Part shown: piece after piece, positions 1-10,877 of the stretch
Position numbering within the stretch: the first letter of the stretch is position 1
Layout: the number at the start of each line of letters is the position of its first letter
Assembly: GCA_022606425.2 (NCBI GenBank)
Contig: JAHDVF020000510.1
Location: forward strand, 310,001-374,000
Origin: Lepidostoma basale
Lineage: Eukaryota > Arthropoda > Insecta > Trichoptera > Lepidostomatidae
DNA length: 64,000 bases
Reading direction: 5' to 3'
Made by a program: the position numbers and the translations under genes
Notes under the pieces: generated by a model
The model's database searches: none
Told to the model about the DNA's origin: nothing
The model's input: the letters and a program-made list of their open reading frames with translations, nothing else

Positions 1-79
1 AAGATAAACCCTAATTGGAAAATATTCAAACATTAGAAATTTATTCTAAATAATAATTATTACTATAAATAATAATAAG

Positions 80-597
80 TTGTCATCGCAAACAAAAGCA
101 TATCCAAAAAAGCTAAGATGGCAGTGCATAATGGTATTCTTGTGCCGACCCTTATGAATGGAAGTGAAGCATGGATCTGGCAAAAGAAGGATGAAAGTAG
201 AATAAATGCAGTAGAAATGAGATCTCTAAGACAAATGTGTGATAAATCTGTATATGATAGAGTGACAAATGACTCCATCATGGATAAAATTAAAAAAAGG
301 ATCCCTGAGATGGTTTGGACACATGGAATGAATGGATGAGAGTAGAATGGTTAAAAAGTTGTACGCAAGCAGCTTGAGTGGAAAAAGAAGCCGAAGACGA
401 CCGAGGAAAACATGGCAGTCCAAATTAATCAATTACTAAAAGGCGGTCACATTCGATGCCGGAATAATCGACGTGCGTGCATGGTACGATGTATGAATGT
501 AGAGGAACCCCGAGAGGTATGCCAGGACAGAGCATTGTGGTGATCTATCCTCTCTGCCTACCCCTCCGGGGAAATGGCGTGATGGCTAGTTAGTTAG
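80..597 (+). mobile_element. LINE A fragment, TTAG-tailed
   Basis: C-terminal end of a LINE A reverse-transcriptase ORF plus 3' end. Readable pieces are VPTLMNGSEAW, QKKDESRINAVEMRSLR and WRSILSAYPSG-like sequence, split over two frames by a stop near 338 and small indels. It ends in GATGGCTAGTTAGTTAG. The endonuclease and the catalytic reverse-transcriptase core are absent, so this is a dead, 5'-truncated copy. Confidence 0.9.
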
Positions 598-955
598 ACA
601 AATGCAAGTATATAAAGTGAATGCGGTGCGAATGAAAGTGTTATGAATAAAATAATAAAAGAGTCGTTAAGATGGTTTGGACACATGGAAAGAATGAGTA
701 AAGACAGAATGGTGAAGAAGGTGTATATAAACGACGTGAACGGAGCTAGAAATAGAGGAAGGCCGAGAAAAATGTGGCAGATCAAATCAATCAAATATTA
801 AATGTCGGTCACGTGAGGAGTTGGAGAAATCGACGTGCCCGCATGACACGATGTATGAATGTAGAGGAATCGAGAGAAGTACGTCAGGACAGAACAGTGT
901 GGCGGTCCATTCTTTCTGCCTACCTTGAGACGACGTGATGGTTAGTTAGTTAGTT
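598..955 (+). mobile_element. LINE A fragment, second copy in tandem
   Basis: Starts inside the ORF at the segment before LRWFGHMERM and runs to the end TGGTTAGTTAGTTAG. It differs from the upstream copy by the subfamily features KVYINDVNGARNRGRP and RRNRRA, so it is a separate insertion. It abuts the previous tail directly, suggesting insertion into or next to a TTAG tail. Confidence 0.88.
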
Positions 956-967
956 AATAATTAAAAG

Positions 968-1090
968 CAACGATGTTTTTTAACTACTTCCTCTTTAATC
1001 TTTATTTCGACAGCGACCGGTTTCGCCAGGTTTGCTGGCATCAGTCTGGCCGATGACAGCGAGCCCGGCGAAACCATTCCTTGTAAAATA
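968..1090 (-). repeat. HHR-b hammerhead-like repeat with inverted partner
   Basis: On the minus strand a CTGATG box (to about 1044) is followed by a CCAGC..CTGG hairpin, GAAAC, loop CG and GTC (about 1009-1040), then the HHR-b tail seen at 26035 and 30350. Immediately beyond lies a second, plus-strand half (GATGA, hairpin, CGAAACC, about 1050-1075), making a head-to-head pair. The core lacks A9, so it is probably inactive. Confidence 0.55.
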
Positions 1091-1194
1091 AAGACAAAAT
1101 TGGGAATATTAAAAAAAACACTGTTTTATTTTATTAATATGTAAAATGAACTTTCATCAAGATATTTCAGTAAAATCATTTAATTATCTTAGAA

Positions 1195-1310
1195 ATTTAT
1201 TCTGTAATTTCATCTATATTCGCCATCACTTTATGTTGTGAATTCTCATTTAAATAACTTTTTTGTACTTTTCACAAACGTGTTTCGGGACACAGAAACC
1301 CTTCCTCATT
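1195..1310 (-). repeat. HHR-a hammerhead-like repeat, degenerate
   Basis: Minus strand: a GGG..CCC hairpin, CGAAAC, AC, GTT, then TGTGAAAAG. The flank ends in GATGGCGAATATA, as in the 44290 copy and, more loosely, the 32050 copy. The upstream CTGAAGA box has decayed to AATGAGGA. Confidence 0.55.
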
Positions 1311-1359
1311 TAAGAAATTTTAACAATATAATACAAAATACAGTATAAATTAAAAAAGT

Positions 1360-1586
1360 GTTAACGATGTAAAAGGAACTAGAAATAGAGGAAGGCCGAA
1401 ATATGGCACGATCAAATAAATCAAATATTGAATGACGACCACGTGAGAAGTCGGAGAAATCGACGTGCGTGCATGATACGATGTATAAATGTTGAGAAAT
1501 CGTGAGAAGTATACCAAGAGCGAACAGTGCGGTGATCCATTATTTCTGCCTACCTTTCTGAGAGTTTGCGTGATGGTTAGTTAGTT
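1360..1586 (+). mobile_element. LINE A 3' fragment
   Basis: Contains the NDVKGTRNRGRP, NRRACMIRCI and WRSIIS.YL region with several indels and ends in TGGTTAGTTAGTTA. Short and heavily mutated. Confidence 0.82.
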
Positions 1587-1589
1587 ATT

Positions 1590-2135
1590 TTATAGAGACA
1601 AAAACGTTTCCGTGAGCCCCGACTTGTAAATGGCTTCATCTTTCATTAATTTATGGTTATTTCTTGAATTATGGCCACACCGAATCAAACATACAAATAA
1701 GCTGCTTATCACAGGAACATTAAGATATTTTATAAATCTTTGATTTGTGGCCTCGAAAGCACACGTGATATATTATAATCCGAAAAAACGTGTTCTACAA
1801 AAAGAACAGTACAAAAACTCCGAGTGACCCGGCGTTCATGGAAAAGAGGATGTTGAACACAAATCTGCGAGAAAGAAACGAAATGAATGGATCAGAGAAA
1901 AGACAAAAGTTGCCGATCCAAATTTTATAAAAAGATTCGTTAAAATGGAATTGGGCAATAACAAAAGACAACGGATGATCGGTGGACCAGACGCACCCTG
2001 GAGAGGTGATCGAAAATCAACCATAAAAACCCCGGCACACCAGAAACGAGTTGATAAAAGTCAGTTTTACATCTGCGCGTCTCTTATCAATTCTCCCGAC
2101 GGCGATTTTATGATAGCATTTGAGATAACGAGACC
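1590..2135. other. No recognised element
   Basis: AT-rich unique-looking sequence. Open frames near 1836-2024 and 1945-2214 show no recognised domain; the second continues into the minisatellite and is treated as chance. Confidence 0.4.
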
Positions 2136-2598
2136 CTACGACTTGATGATATCTACGGTTTTAGCATATCTATGGCTTGATCATATCTATGGCTTGACCA
2201 TAACTACGGCTTGACCATATCGACGGCTGGGCTATATCTACGGCTTGACCATATCTATAGCTTGACCATATATCTATGGCTTGACAATATCTACGGATTG
2301 ACCATATCGACGGCTTGACCATCTACGGCTTGACCACCATATCTACGGCTTGACCATATCTACGTGTAAGCCATATCTACGGCTTGACCATATCTAAGGC
2401 TGGACCATATCTAAGGCTTGACCATATCTATAGCTGGACCATATCTATGGGTTGACCATATCTACGGCTTGACCATCTACGCTTGACCATATCTATAGCT
2501 GGGCCATATCTACGCTTGACTATATCGATAGCTGGACCATATCTTTGGCTTGACCATATCTACGGCTTGACCATCTACGGCTGGACCATATCTACGCG
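2136..2598. repeat. 17-bp minisatellite, about 27 degenerate copies
   Basis: Direct repeats of a 17-bp unit, consensus CCATATCTACGGCTTGA, with variants CTATAG, CTATGG and GCTGGA in place of CTACGG and GCTTGA. A few units are shortened or extended. The period is not a multiple of three, so the DHIYGLTI-like frames across it are by-products. Not seen elsewhere in the window. Confidence 0.95.
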
Positions 2599-2599
2599 T

Positions 2600-3180
2600 T
2601 TCTTATATATCGTATGCCCTAACCTGTGGGACCTTGGGATATTTACAAATGTGTTCAATCAGCAGTAGTTGTACTTAAAGTTATCTGAAAGATTCTTCTT
2701 ATGGATGATCGCGTCATTGTCTAAACTGATGAAGAGATACCTCGCAAACCGGTGTTTTTATGACGAATTAAAGTGAGCCAGAATACTTTGTTGCCTGAGA
2801 GGCTGCAATATATTTGTGTTATCTCGCTGTCGTCATTAACGCTAGCCGACAGATGGCGGGCTGGACCGACAGCCAGGGGTATATATGCCGCAACGAGGAC
2901 CGTAAATGCAACATTAATATCGGTTGCTCCGGCGGCTCCCGGGGAGCGAATGTTAGTGATGGCGAGAGATGATAATCTAACGAGAATGAAGTACGCGCGA
3001 AATGGCATAAAATCTAATTATCTTTTTTCATGAGTAAGCGTTTGTGATGTAATGTGTTTTGATGCATCGGCCAAAATAACCTCAAATTCGATACTAATCG
3101 TTGTTTCTGTTGAAATCTGTTCCCTTTGATTTCCCATTAGCTTCGAAGAGATGGGCATCTCATAACCCATTACTTTAGAT
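2600..3180. other. No recognised element
   Basis: Partly GC-richer stretch (2820-2960) with overlapping short frames on both strands and no recognisable domain. Possibly host non-coding DNA. Confidence 0.35.
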
Positions 3181-3181
3181 T

Positions 3182-3604
3182 ACTCAAGGGATATTTCGAG
3201 AAATCGGCCGTGCTGGAGGGTGTTGGAGGGCTTTTTGTCCCTGATTGATATCTGCAACAGCGACAGCATAGATTGTTTTACCTACCGGCCGCCAGAACCA
3301 ACCTGCCTCTGGTGACATCGGTGGGAAGAGCAATTAATCTGCTGAACGCGGTCTCCTCGGAGATGGACGTCTTTCATATACTAATATGAAAGACCCATCA
3401 CTAGAAGGTACGTTCAGAAGGCAAATTCTCTTGATTCTGGAGCGTATCCTGTCTTCCTAATGTTGAACCATCTTTCTTGCGTTTCTGGTAGTAGGTATAC
3501 TATACACAATATATTATTTTACCTGTTCTCAATAGATGCTTTAATAATTAATTTTGTAATGTCTATTGATGAAATAAACTGATTTGATTTGATTTGATTT
3601 GATT
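3182..3604 (+). mobile_element. LINE B 3' fragment
   Basis: Encodes the LINE B C-terminus (AVLEGV, RQRQH-like, RTNLPLVTSVGRAINLLNAVSSEMDVFH, then the ILERILSS end), with an 18-bp local duplication at the TTTCATATTA site. The 3' UTR ends in an AATAAACTGATTTGA signal and a GATTT repeat tail at 3575-3604, typical of a Jockey/CR1-like element. Confidence 0.9.
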
Positions 3605-3665
3605 AGCTCTTAACATTAAGTGTTTTTCTTCATCAGTCCACGATCTTTTTTTTCTTGTTCTGGTT

Positions 3666-3806
3666 AACAAAACTAACTAATTAAACATCACACCATCCCC
3701 CAAAAGGGTAGGCAGAAAGAATGGACGGATACACTGTTCTTTCCTGACATCATTCTCAACATTCATACATCGTCTCATCCACGAACGTCGATTTCTCCGA
3801 CTCTCT
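3666..3806 (-). mobile_element. LINE A 3' fragment
   Basis: Reverse complement of a LINE A end: the TTAG tail appears as AACTAACTAA, followed by the antisense of CCTACCC, WRS and the NRRA region. The 5' side stops at about 3806. Confidence 0.85.
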
Positions 3807-3904
3807 GGTACTTGTTATACCAATACCTACATACTATACCAATTCCTATACACATAATACAATACTTTGAATAATAAAGAGAATATGTATTGATTCTTAT
3901 TAAA

Positions 3905-4260
3905 AATACATATTTTTTATTTTTTGAATGTATACAAATACTTGTAGGCAAATACTGGATTTTACCCATTGCGGGTACAAATAATGCTTACAAATAATCT
4001 TAATAGATGGCGCTAGTGTAGATTGAACAAAAAAATGTGAAGTTATTTAAAATAGTAGCATATAATACAAGTTCCAAAAATTTGTCCGACGTGGTGGTCG
4101 TAAGAAGAGCGGAATGGGGAATGTTGTTAACATAAAGTGATCGCTTAACCCAACCAATAACAGGTCATAAGTCCAGGTCTGTTTCCAAAAAAAATTACAT
4201 CATCGACTCTATTGAGATACTATTAATCCTTCTAAATATATATATTGAAATACATCTAAA
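3905..4260 (+). repeat. R245 dispersed repeat with inverted flank
   Basis: R245 proper runs from TAGATGGCGCTAGTG (4004) through GGAATGGGGAATGTTGT and AACCCAACCAAT to CTATTGAGATAC (4215). Just upstream (3920-3980) is an inverted copy of the sequence that lies downstream of R245 at 32748-32810 (GTAAAATCCAGTATTTG). The class is unknown; no coding capacity, A/B box or clear terminal repeat was seen. Confidence 0.75.
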
Positions 4261-4970
4261 AATATATATTGTTAAAAAATATTATTCGTAAGTTAGACAC
4301 AAAGTTTTGATATAGTAGATATTTAAAAACATTTAAAAGATTACTGATTTTCGTAATAATTAACGCCAACAAGTCATTCCCCCTTTCCCAAACAAAAAAG
4401 TCTAAGCAGTTTTGTTGTGGTTCCGCTAGTTTTCTTCATTCCTTGATTATCACACGGGAGTTGCGTGTCCCCGTCCTTAGGCGGTGTATCAGGTAGATCG
4501 CAGCTAACTTCAGAATGCTTTGCATGGTGCTGCAAAACGCGTACTCTTGAAATATAACGCTGCCGCACTTATCAGATCGTAAAATGTACGAGGAATATCG
4601 CGAAAACCCATGTGCTTACAATGCCACTCGTTCCTAGTAAAGCCAGCTATTAAAATAAACAACTCTCATATATTCCATTGCTGGAGTAAATAAAAATATT
4701 TTTATAACTCTTCAGGAGTGCCACAAGGGTCGAACTTGGGTCCCATAGTTAAAGAACTCTTTACAATCATATTCAAAACGAATTATTATCACAAAACCCG
4801 TTAATAAAATGGTACTTAACAGAGAAGTAGACTTAATATAAAACGGAAAGAAGAAGACACGTCGACGTGGATACCTAGAGAAAATGCTTAAGATTATATT
4901 CAATATATTATAATAGATAATATCAATCAATAGAACCGAATGAAAGCCCTAGAAAAAACACTAAAATTTA
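4261..4970. other. No recognised element
   Basis: AT-rich sequence with short frames on the minus strand (4374-4568, 4712-4930) that have no recognisable motifs. Confidence 0.35.
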
Positions 4971-4974
4971 ATGG

Positions 4975-5450
4975 CGACAGTGGAATCGGAATAATCGACC
5001 ACATCATCGTCATGAAGATTTAGATAAAGACGTTTCTGAAGTCCGAGCTCTTGTCCAGAAATACTAAGCTGCGTATTTATAACACAATCATCAAAATAGT
5101 TGTAACATTTGGTTCTTAGATTTATAACACAATCATCAAAATAGTTGTAACATTTGGTTCTAAGTCACGAACAATGACATTTAAAAAATATCAAATAATA
5201 TACTGGACCAAGAACAAGGTTTGGAGAATTGTCCTTGAACCCGAACCTGGTGTAACAGCGGGATCTTGTAGGGATGGGAGCAATTAAGAGGTCCCCAAAA
5301 TGATCAAACAGCCCTTTAAAAATAGCACCATTAGAGACAGTCGCCCAGCACGTATGCCGACCCGGACACACCAGAGCAATCAAGACTCTGTACGCGTCAA
5401 TACCAATCGTAGTAAGACCCCTAGCAGCGCGTAATGAATAACATTATGGC
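4975..5450 (+). mobile_element. LINE G fragment
   Basis: Frameshifted match to the copy at 12040: the IYNTIIKIVVTFGS-type segment, then ILEPEPGVTAGSC and CRPGHTRAIKTLYAS. Without frameshifts it would encode the distal part of a reverse-transcriptase ORF. It carries an internal 45-bp duplication. Confidence 0.75.
5075..5164. repeat. 45-bp tandem duplication inside LINE G
   Basis: Two nearly identical 45-bp units (5075-5119 and 5120-5164), beginning ATTTATAACACAATCATC and ending TTTGGTTCT. The LINE G copy at 12040 has only one, so the duplication arose after insertion. Confidence 0.9.
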
Positions 5451-5459
5451 TAATCAGAC

Positions 5460-5925
5460 TTTTGATCAGAAAGAAATTGGTGAAAGCAAAATGTGTGTCC
5501 TGCCAGTGTTCACTTATGGAATTGTGACAATCACAATGTCACAAGCTGGGAGTCTCTAAAAAAGCAACGGAAAGAGCCATGTCGGGTATTAGCTTGCGGG
5601 ACAGAGTCAGAAATTAGTTCATACAAGCCAGGACAAAAGTCTCTGACGTCATCAAGTTGGCCGCAACCCTTTATTGGAATTGGGCGGGACACGTTGCTCG
5701 TGACCCAGATGAAAAGTGGACAAGGCGACTGCTGTGCTGGTGCCTGACAACGGCAAAGCATGAAGTTGGGCGGCAACGGTTGCGTTGGCGCGATGATATC
5801 CGGAAGAGTGAGGGAAGTACCTAGATGCGGATAGCTCAGAATAGAAGGAAGTGGAAAATACGAGAGGAGGCTTATGTCCAGGTGTGGAGGGCCACAACAA
5901 GCTGAAGAAGAAGGATTCTAAGAAG
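5460..5925 (+). mobile_element. LINE C fragment (RTE-like)
   Basis: Broken ORF with VLPVFTYG, ISLRDRVRN-like, KLAATLYWNWAGHVARDPDEKW, LRWRDDIRK and EAYVQVWR pieces in different frames, ending in a GAAGAAGAAGG tail. Frameshifts near 5600 and 5750 and a lost start mark it as dead. Confidence 0.85.
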
Positions 5926-5989
5926 AAAAGGCGTAGGATCGAGGAGCTTGGATTAATACCATCAAGGAAGTAATACACTTCAACACACA

Positions 5990-7015
5990 GTACCCTGTAT
6001 GTCTATCTGAAGTAAGTTAGCAGTAAAATAAGCATTATTCTAAAAGGGAAGTTGTTGATTGATGAGTGCTGATTTCTGAAGTGTATTTTAAAACAAGAAA
6101 ACAACGGAAAGACCAAATAGGGTGTGCCACATTTATTTACAATCCAATTAAACTCTTAATGTTCTTGAATTCTTTTGAATTCCTTGTACTGGTGACACAT
6201 TATAAATTTTTCTAACTAGAACCGGACTTTTAATTGTAATGGCAACACATTTCGACCGAACAGATATAACAATTAAATTACAACACCTAATAAATACAAC
6301 TCCCAGGCGGCTATCGAGAATATTAACCGGATCGCGTTAGCAGAACGAACCGGGAAAATTCTTTTCAAAATATTCAAATTTGGAATCGAAATCGCAGATT
6401 AATCGGTTTAACCCGTTTCACGCCGATGTTGCGCCGGTGCAACGCTTGCTAGGCTGTGACAAATTGCAAGGAGACGACAATCTAAAAGTGTTATCATTAC
6501 GTGTAGCTTTTGGACGATGGATTTATTTTAATCCCCGTATTAATTCAATAAAAAATCTAGTACTGTGTAATCACTACATATTTCAAGATGACAGTGTGAA
6601 ATCTAAAAAAGTTATATTCGAATGGACAGAACAAGATGTATATCTCGTCTATCTCGCGCTCGCAAATATAGAAGTAGCAAGAGTGAGATGTAAAAAGCGT
6701 GAGTGAGACTATGGCATAATCTTTACTCTTTATTTGACACTGGGCCACCAGTGTATTGCAAACGATATCGTTTGATTGTATTTCTGATTTATATCCGATT
6801 TAATTTTGTTTTTTAAATCAGTTGTTAATAGGAATTGCAGTTGCTAAGACGCTCGAGAGGTGTGTGATGGAATAGCGTGGAGGTCCATCCCATTTACTAT
6901 CCCTTCCGGGAATGTGATGGTAAGTGAATTCGCATATGAGCTTTTAGTCACCATCATCAGCTGTCCCTCGTGTCCGATGAAGACTGTTTTTCACGGTTGT
7001 TGGTCCGCATGAATA
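5990..7015. other. No recognised element
   Basis: The plus-strand frame 6380-6706 (108 aa) is the longest open stretch but has no known domain. The segment CTCGCGCTCGCAAATATAG..GAGTGAG (6650-6715) faintly resembles 45985-46035, hinting at another old repeat. Confidence 0.35.
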
Positions 7016-7022
7016 GCCTAAG

Positions 7023-7239
7023 CCATAGAAGCCTAGAAGCCTGGCTTGCGTAAGAAATTTTGAATTAAAACCCCCAAATCTAAGTAATCATGCCCCTGCA
7101 TAAACCACCAACCCACCAAATCACCTTCCAACAATGTTCCCATCAGACCTAGAATAGCCACAAGAGCTGAACCTCTGTACGCCAGTAGAGGTTTTGATTC
7201 AAAATTTCTTACGCAAGCCGGGCTTCTGGGCTTCTATGG
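7023..7239. mobile_element. MITE with about 50-bp terminal inverted repeats
   Basis: The left arm begins CCATAGAAGCCTAGAAGCC and its reverse complement ends the element as GGGCTTCTGGGCTTCTATGG; pairing continues through CTTACGCAAGCC and AAAATTTCTTACG. The interior includes AGAGCTGAACCTCTGTACG, also present at 56925. No coding capacity and no certain target-site duplication. Confidence 0.85.
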
Positions 7240-7244
7240 GAGTA

Positions 7245-7914
7245 CCGCCAGTGCTGGTTGTTTGATTTAGTAATAACACAACATTGGAAATGGTATCGTC
7301 GGTTAACGGGTTAAGGATATGCGTCAGAAGGTCTCACCTTCGAAGGAATGATGATGTTAAGAGGCGTGTGATTAATGATAATCGGACTTCAAGCAGAGCT
7401 CCTTATCTTAATAATGTTTTATTCGGTGATTCTAGCGCCGCAGTTCTCGGAAGCCACACTGCACGGGTGTTCTTATGTAAATTAACCAACATTTAACCGG
7501 CGAGGGAATCAGCTTCGATTCTTCGAAGCGTCCGATATTCAGCGGTAATGAATAATAAGAATTCCACATTAACTAGCTTCGGACGTGTAAATTTGCCAGA
7601 CGATTATGTCGGCGACTATAATTTAGTTATCAACGTCACACTGTAATCTCTGTATTAGTCAGAGTTGAAAACAGGTAACCCTCACACAGCATCTGAACCC
7701 ATGATTCAATGCGGTTTCACTCAATTACAACACCTATATAACATTTCTACTTTAAAAAGTAACCGCCCACTTCTGAACAAATGCCACCTACATTCGTTTC
7801 CCTGTAGTTCTTTCTTGGGCCAACGGGATATTCCCACAATCTTCTCTATGGTCTTCCGATATTTCTTATGTGTTATCTTGGTCTATACAGCAATAGAAAT
7901 AAAATTTGAAAACT
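7245..7914. other. No recognised element
   Basis: Contains small frames (7284-7496, 7665-7916) without recognisable motifs. GC content is slightly above its surroundings around 7400-7460. Confidence 0.35.
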
Positions 7915-8510
7915 AATAAAATCAAATCAGTTTATTTTCTCAAAAGATATTACAAACAATTTTTATATTATAGTTTAAGGCATCTATTGAGAACAGGTAA
8001 AATATAATAAATATATAATACCAGGAACGCATGAGAGATGGTTCGTCATTAGGAATACAATATACTCTCCAAAGTCAAGAGTGTTTGTCTTCTGAACGTA
8101 CTTTCACGAATATGAAAGATATCGATCTCCTAAGCGATCATGTTCAGCAGTTTAATTGCTCTCCCCACCCGCGTCACCAGAGGCAGATTGGCTCTGGTAG
8201 CCGGTAGGTAAAACAATCTGTGCTGTCGCTGTCGGAGAAATCTATCAGGGACAAAATGACACCCTAACACCCTCTAGCACGGCCGAATTCTCGAAATATC
8301 CCCTAGTTAATTTAAAGTAATGGGTAATGAGATGCCCATCTCTTCGAAGCTGTAAAGAATTGGTTCCAAGCATTCCCAAAAGAAATGCCGTGGGATAGAG
8401 CCACGGATAACTACCATACTCCCTCATGTAGAGATACCATACTCCCTCATGTAGAGATACCTCAGAGATATCCAATATACCAACAAAAGCAAGAGAAACC
8501 CATACCACAT
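7915..8510 (-). mobile_element. LINE B 3' fragment
   Basis: Minus-strand LINE B: tail at 7915-7945 (TCAAATCAGTTTATT), then the antisense of LLNMIA, VGRAIKLLN, RTNLPLV, LRQRQHRLFYLP and, upstream in the ORF, LITHYFKLTRGYFENSAVLEG and SYPWLYPTAFLLGMLGTNSLQL. A 26-bp duplication at about 8411-8462 repeats the MREYGSYPW-coding stretch. One frameshift near 8260. Confidence 0.9.
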
Positions 8511-8845
8511 TTAATCTATTACAATAACATGTTCACATTTATGTCCCAAATCTAATAAAACAGAACAAAATATGGTACACAAGTAACATCCAATCAGTTA
8601 AAACTGCACCCTAAAAATTAAATGATAATTATACTGTATTCTGAGCGCTAAATTGGTGGTGTTTACCAAGAAACGTTAAGCCAATATATAAAACAGCAAG
8701 AAAATAAAATAAGAATAAACCGAATTACTGCGAAATTTTTGTTAACTCCGAAAGCCAAACAGAATTAAGGTTGAGATTAAAATACGTAGAATTTCAACCT
8801 TAGAGATTTTTTCGGATAACGCACTTAAAATTCATTAAAAATACT
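8511..8845. other. No recognised element
   Basis: AT-rich sequence directly upstream of a tRNA-like block; it may be the 3' body of that SINE, but I cannot show this. Confidence 0.3.
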
Positions 8846-8849
8846 TGTA

Positions 8850-8920
8850 TTCATTTGGGATTCGAACCACAACTGTTTTAATAACAGTGCTACCAACCCC
8901 TGTGAAAGCATTTGCGGAAT
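8850..8920 (-). mobile_element. tRNA-like SINE head
   Basis: On the minus strand a GGTTGGTAGCACTG segment resembles a pol III A box and GGTTCGAATCC matches the B box. Spacing fits a tRNA-derived head, but arm pairing is incomplete and there is no clean acceptor stem, so it is read as a SINE or tRNA pseudogene rather than a working tRNA. Confidence 0.5.
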
Positions 8921-9189
8921 TGAATTTTTTTCAGTAACCCGATGGGGAATATTTTTTTAAATTATTTGTGGTAGGTAATTTGGGAGTTTGGTTATTCTGT
9001 ACAGAAAGTTTTGTTTGAGTTAAAACTGGATGGTATTGCGAACACATCTAAAGAAAAGTTGGATATTATAGCGGAGAATCAGAGACTAATAAGAGAAGGT
9101 TTTTTTTTTAAAAAGACTAATATCAAGGATTTACATCAATGATATTAGAATTTATTTTACAATCTTCAATGTGAGCAGAAAATAGCTCA

Positions 9190-9280
9190 TTATTATGAAG
9201 TAGGAATCTGGTCGTGTCCAGGCTTGAACCCATGTCCCCTGGATCAGGAGTCAAGCGTTCTATCCCCAAGACCACCACCC
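9190..9280 (-). mobile_element. tRNA-like SINE head
   Basis: Minus strand: GGTGGTCTTGGGGATAG resembles an A box and GGGTTCAAGCC is a good B box. The 5' side adjoins a GTT/AAC microsatellite (9282-9297). Acceptor pairing is poor, arguing against an active tRNA gene. Confidence 0.5.
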
Positions 9281-9394
9281 GGTTGTTGTTGTTGTTATGT
9301 TACAGATAAACTATCACGCCGTCTCTCCGAAGGGGTAGAGAGATCTTTAGAGATCTCTTAGAGATCTAATTTTTACTTCTTTTGCTTTTGTAAC

Positions 9395-9800
9395 AAATGA
9401 GAATGAGAACTGACAGTAAGGTCAGATTATATAAAACCTGCGTAAGGCCTATACTGACATATAGCATTGAGACCAGAGCGGATTCCCCAAGAACGAAGCA
9501 TAAAATACGGGTGGCAGAGATGAGGACGCTGAGGATGATAGCATGAAGGACTATTCGAGATAGGGTGAGGAACACGGCTATCCGCTAGATCTGCAAGGTG
9601 GGGAATGTCGTGAGATGGGGCAGACAACGCAGAAGATACTGGAATGCGCACGTGCAGAGGATGGATTCCACCAGATTCCCACACGCTGTGGCGCATCAGA
9701 TTCCTGCCGGCTGCCGTCCCCCCGGAAGACCGCCGAATAATTGGAGAGATAGTTGGGAGTCAACGTTCTAAGAAGGGCCATCCTGATTTCAGGAACAGAC
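9395..9800 (+). mobile_element. LINE D fragment
   Basis: Frame-broken LINE D: LYKTCVRPILTYSIET-type start, TLRMIA, DRVRNTAIR, VVRWGRQRRRYWNAHVQRMD, PAGCRPPGRPPN.WRDSW, then an AAGAAGAAGAAG tail at about 9815. Stops and a missing start show it is inactive. Confidence 0.85.
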
Positions 9801-9834
9801 CAAAGGTCTATAAGGAGAAGAAGAAGACTCTTCT

Positions 9835-9915
9835 TTTGCCAGTTCCATGTTTCACTTCTATACACAAGGGTCGGTACAAGAACACAATTGTGCCCTGCCA
9901 TCTTAGCTTTTTGGA
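9835..9915 (-). mobile_element. LINE A internal fragment
   Basis: Antisense of MAGHNCVLVPTLVYRSETWNWQKK. Only about 80 bp is recognisable; the flanks are LINE D and unassigned AT-rich DNA. Confidence 0.8.
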
Positions 9916-9984
9916 ATTTTAATTCACTTTCATTATTTGGGTCATAACATTTTCATTTGCACTGTATTTACTTCTTATAAATGT

Positions 9985-10345
9985 CGGAAAACAACAACAA
10001 TAAACCATCACGCCGTTTCCCCACAGGGGTAGGCAGAGAGAATGGACCGCCACACTACTCTATCCTGGCACACCTCTCTAGATTCCTCCACATTCATACA
10101 TCGAGTCATACACGCACGTCGATTCTTCCGGCTTCTGACATGACCAACCTTTAATATTTGGTTAATTTGGTCATGCCATGTTTTCCTCGGTCTACCTCGA
10201 CTCCTTACTCTATTTACATCGTTAACGTATACTTTTTTAACCATTCTTTCTTCACCCATGAGCTCCATATGTCCGAACCAACGCAGCGAACCTTTGATAA
10301 TTTTGTTCATAATACCTTCTTTCGCTCTACATTCCTTCCTAATAT
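9985..10345 (-). mobile_element. LINE A fragment, GTT-tailed subfamily, 100-codon open frame
   Basis: Open minus-strand frame 10310-10008: MNKIIKGSLRWFGHME, VYVNDVNRVRSRGRPRKTW, NRRACMTRCMNVEESREVCQDR, WRSILSAYPCGETA. The tail on the minus strand is TGGTTTATTGTTGTTGTT rather than TTAG repeats, defining a sister subfamily. Confidence 0.92.
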
Positions 10346-10349
10346 CAAC

Positions 10350-10875
10350 ATTTGAGATCGGAAAACAACACCGAAAAAATACTTGTACGTATTATTAAGC
10401 GGTTATTGTCGCTTTGAAGATTAAAATAGCATAATACACAACAGGATATTGTCTTTTAAAGGTGTATTTCCATTTTGCCGTTGTTCCTTTGATCGAAAAT
10501 GTCCTTTACTCCGAGTACCTGCTTAATACAATTAATTCAATCGCCTTTAAAGCGGCTCTCGACACGATAATAATACAATTTTCCCGCTGAAACGCGGCGG
10601 TGACGCGGCCGCCATCTTGATGTCGGGGTCCGCCATTTAATGGGCGATGCGGGGTGATTGATAAGCGGACAACAAAGTGAAGCAATTTGGATAACAGTTA
10701 AATGTATTCATCGACATGGGATCAAGTTATTTATCGCCGCCAACAATGAAAACGCTTTAGCGCCGGCGAAAGGGATTTTTACATCGGAATTGCCGCTTCA
10801 TAAAATTTCACCCTACAATTGAAAAGGGATTCTCATTCTGGAACCGATGTTAATACATATGTATGACTATAAATA
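10350..10875. other. No recognised element; GC-richer island
   Basis: The stretch 10540-10830 has CGCGGCGGTGACGCGGCC-type composition and no similarity to repeats elsewhere in the window. Candidate remaining host sequence; no exon structure is evident. Confidence 0.35.
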
Positions 10876-10877
10876 TA

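Noticed and set aside
940..956. TTAG repeats as telomere-type sequence
   Set aside because: The period is four, not the five of insect TTAGG telomeres, and the repeats always follow a LINE A 3' end.
2165..2668. Repeat-protein coding sequence across the minisatellite
   Set aside because: The 17-bp period shifts frame at each unit, so no repeat protein can be maintained.
6380..6706. 108-codon open frame as a possible gene
   Set aside because: No recognisable domain, no splice or promoter context, and composition like the surrounding AT-rich DNA.
8850..8920. Functional tRNA gene
   Set aside because: A and B boxes are present but the acceptor and anticodon arms do not pair well; a SINE head or pseudogene fits better.
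9190..9280. Functional tRNA gene
   Set aside because: Good B box only; the acceptor stem does not pair and the block adjoins a microsatellite.
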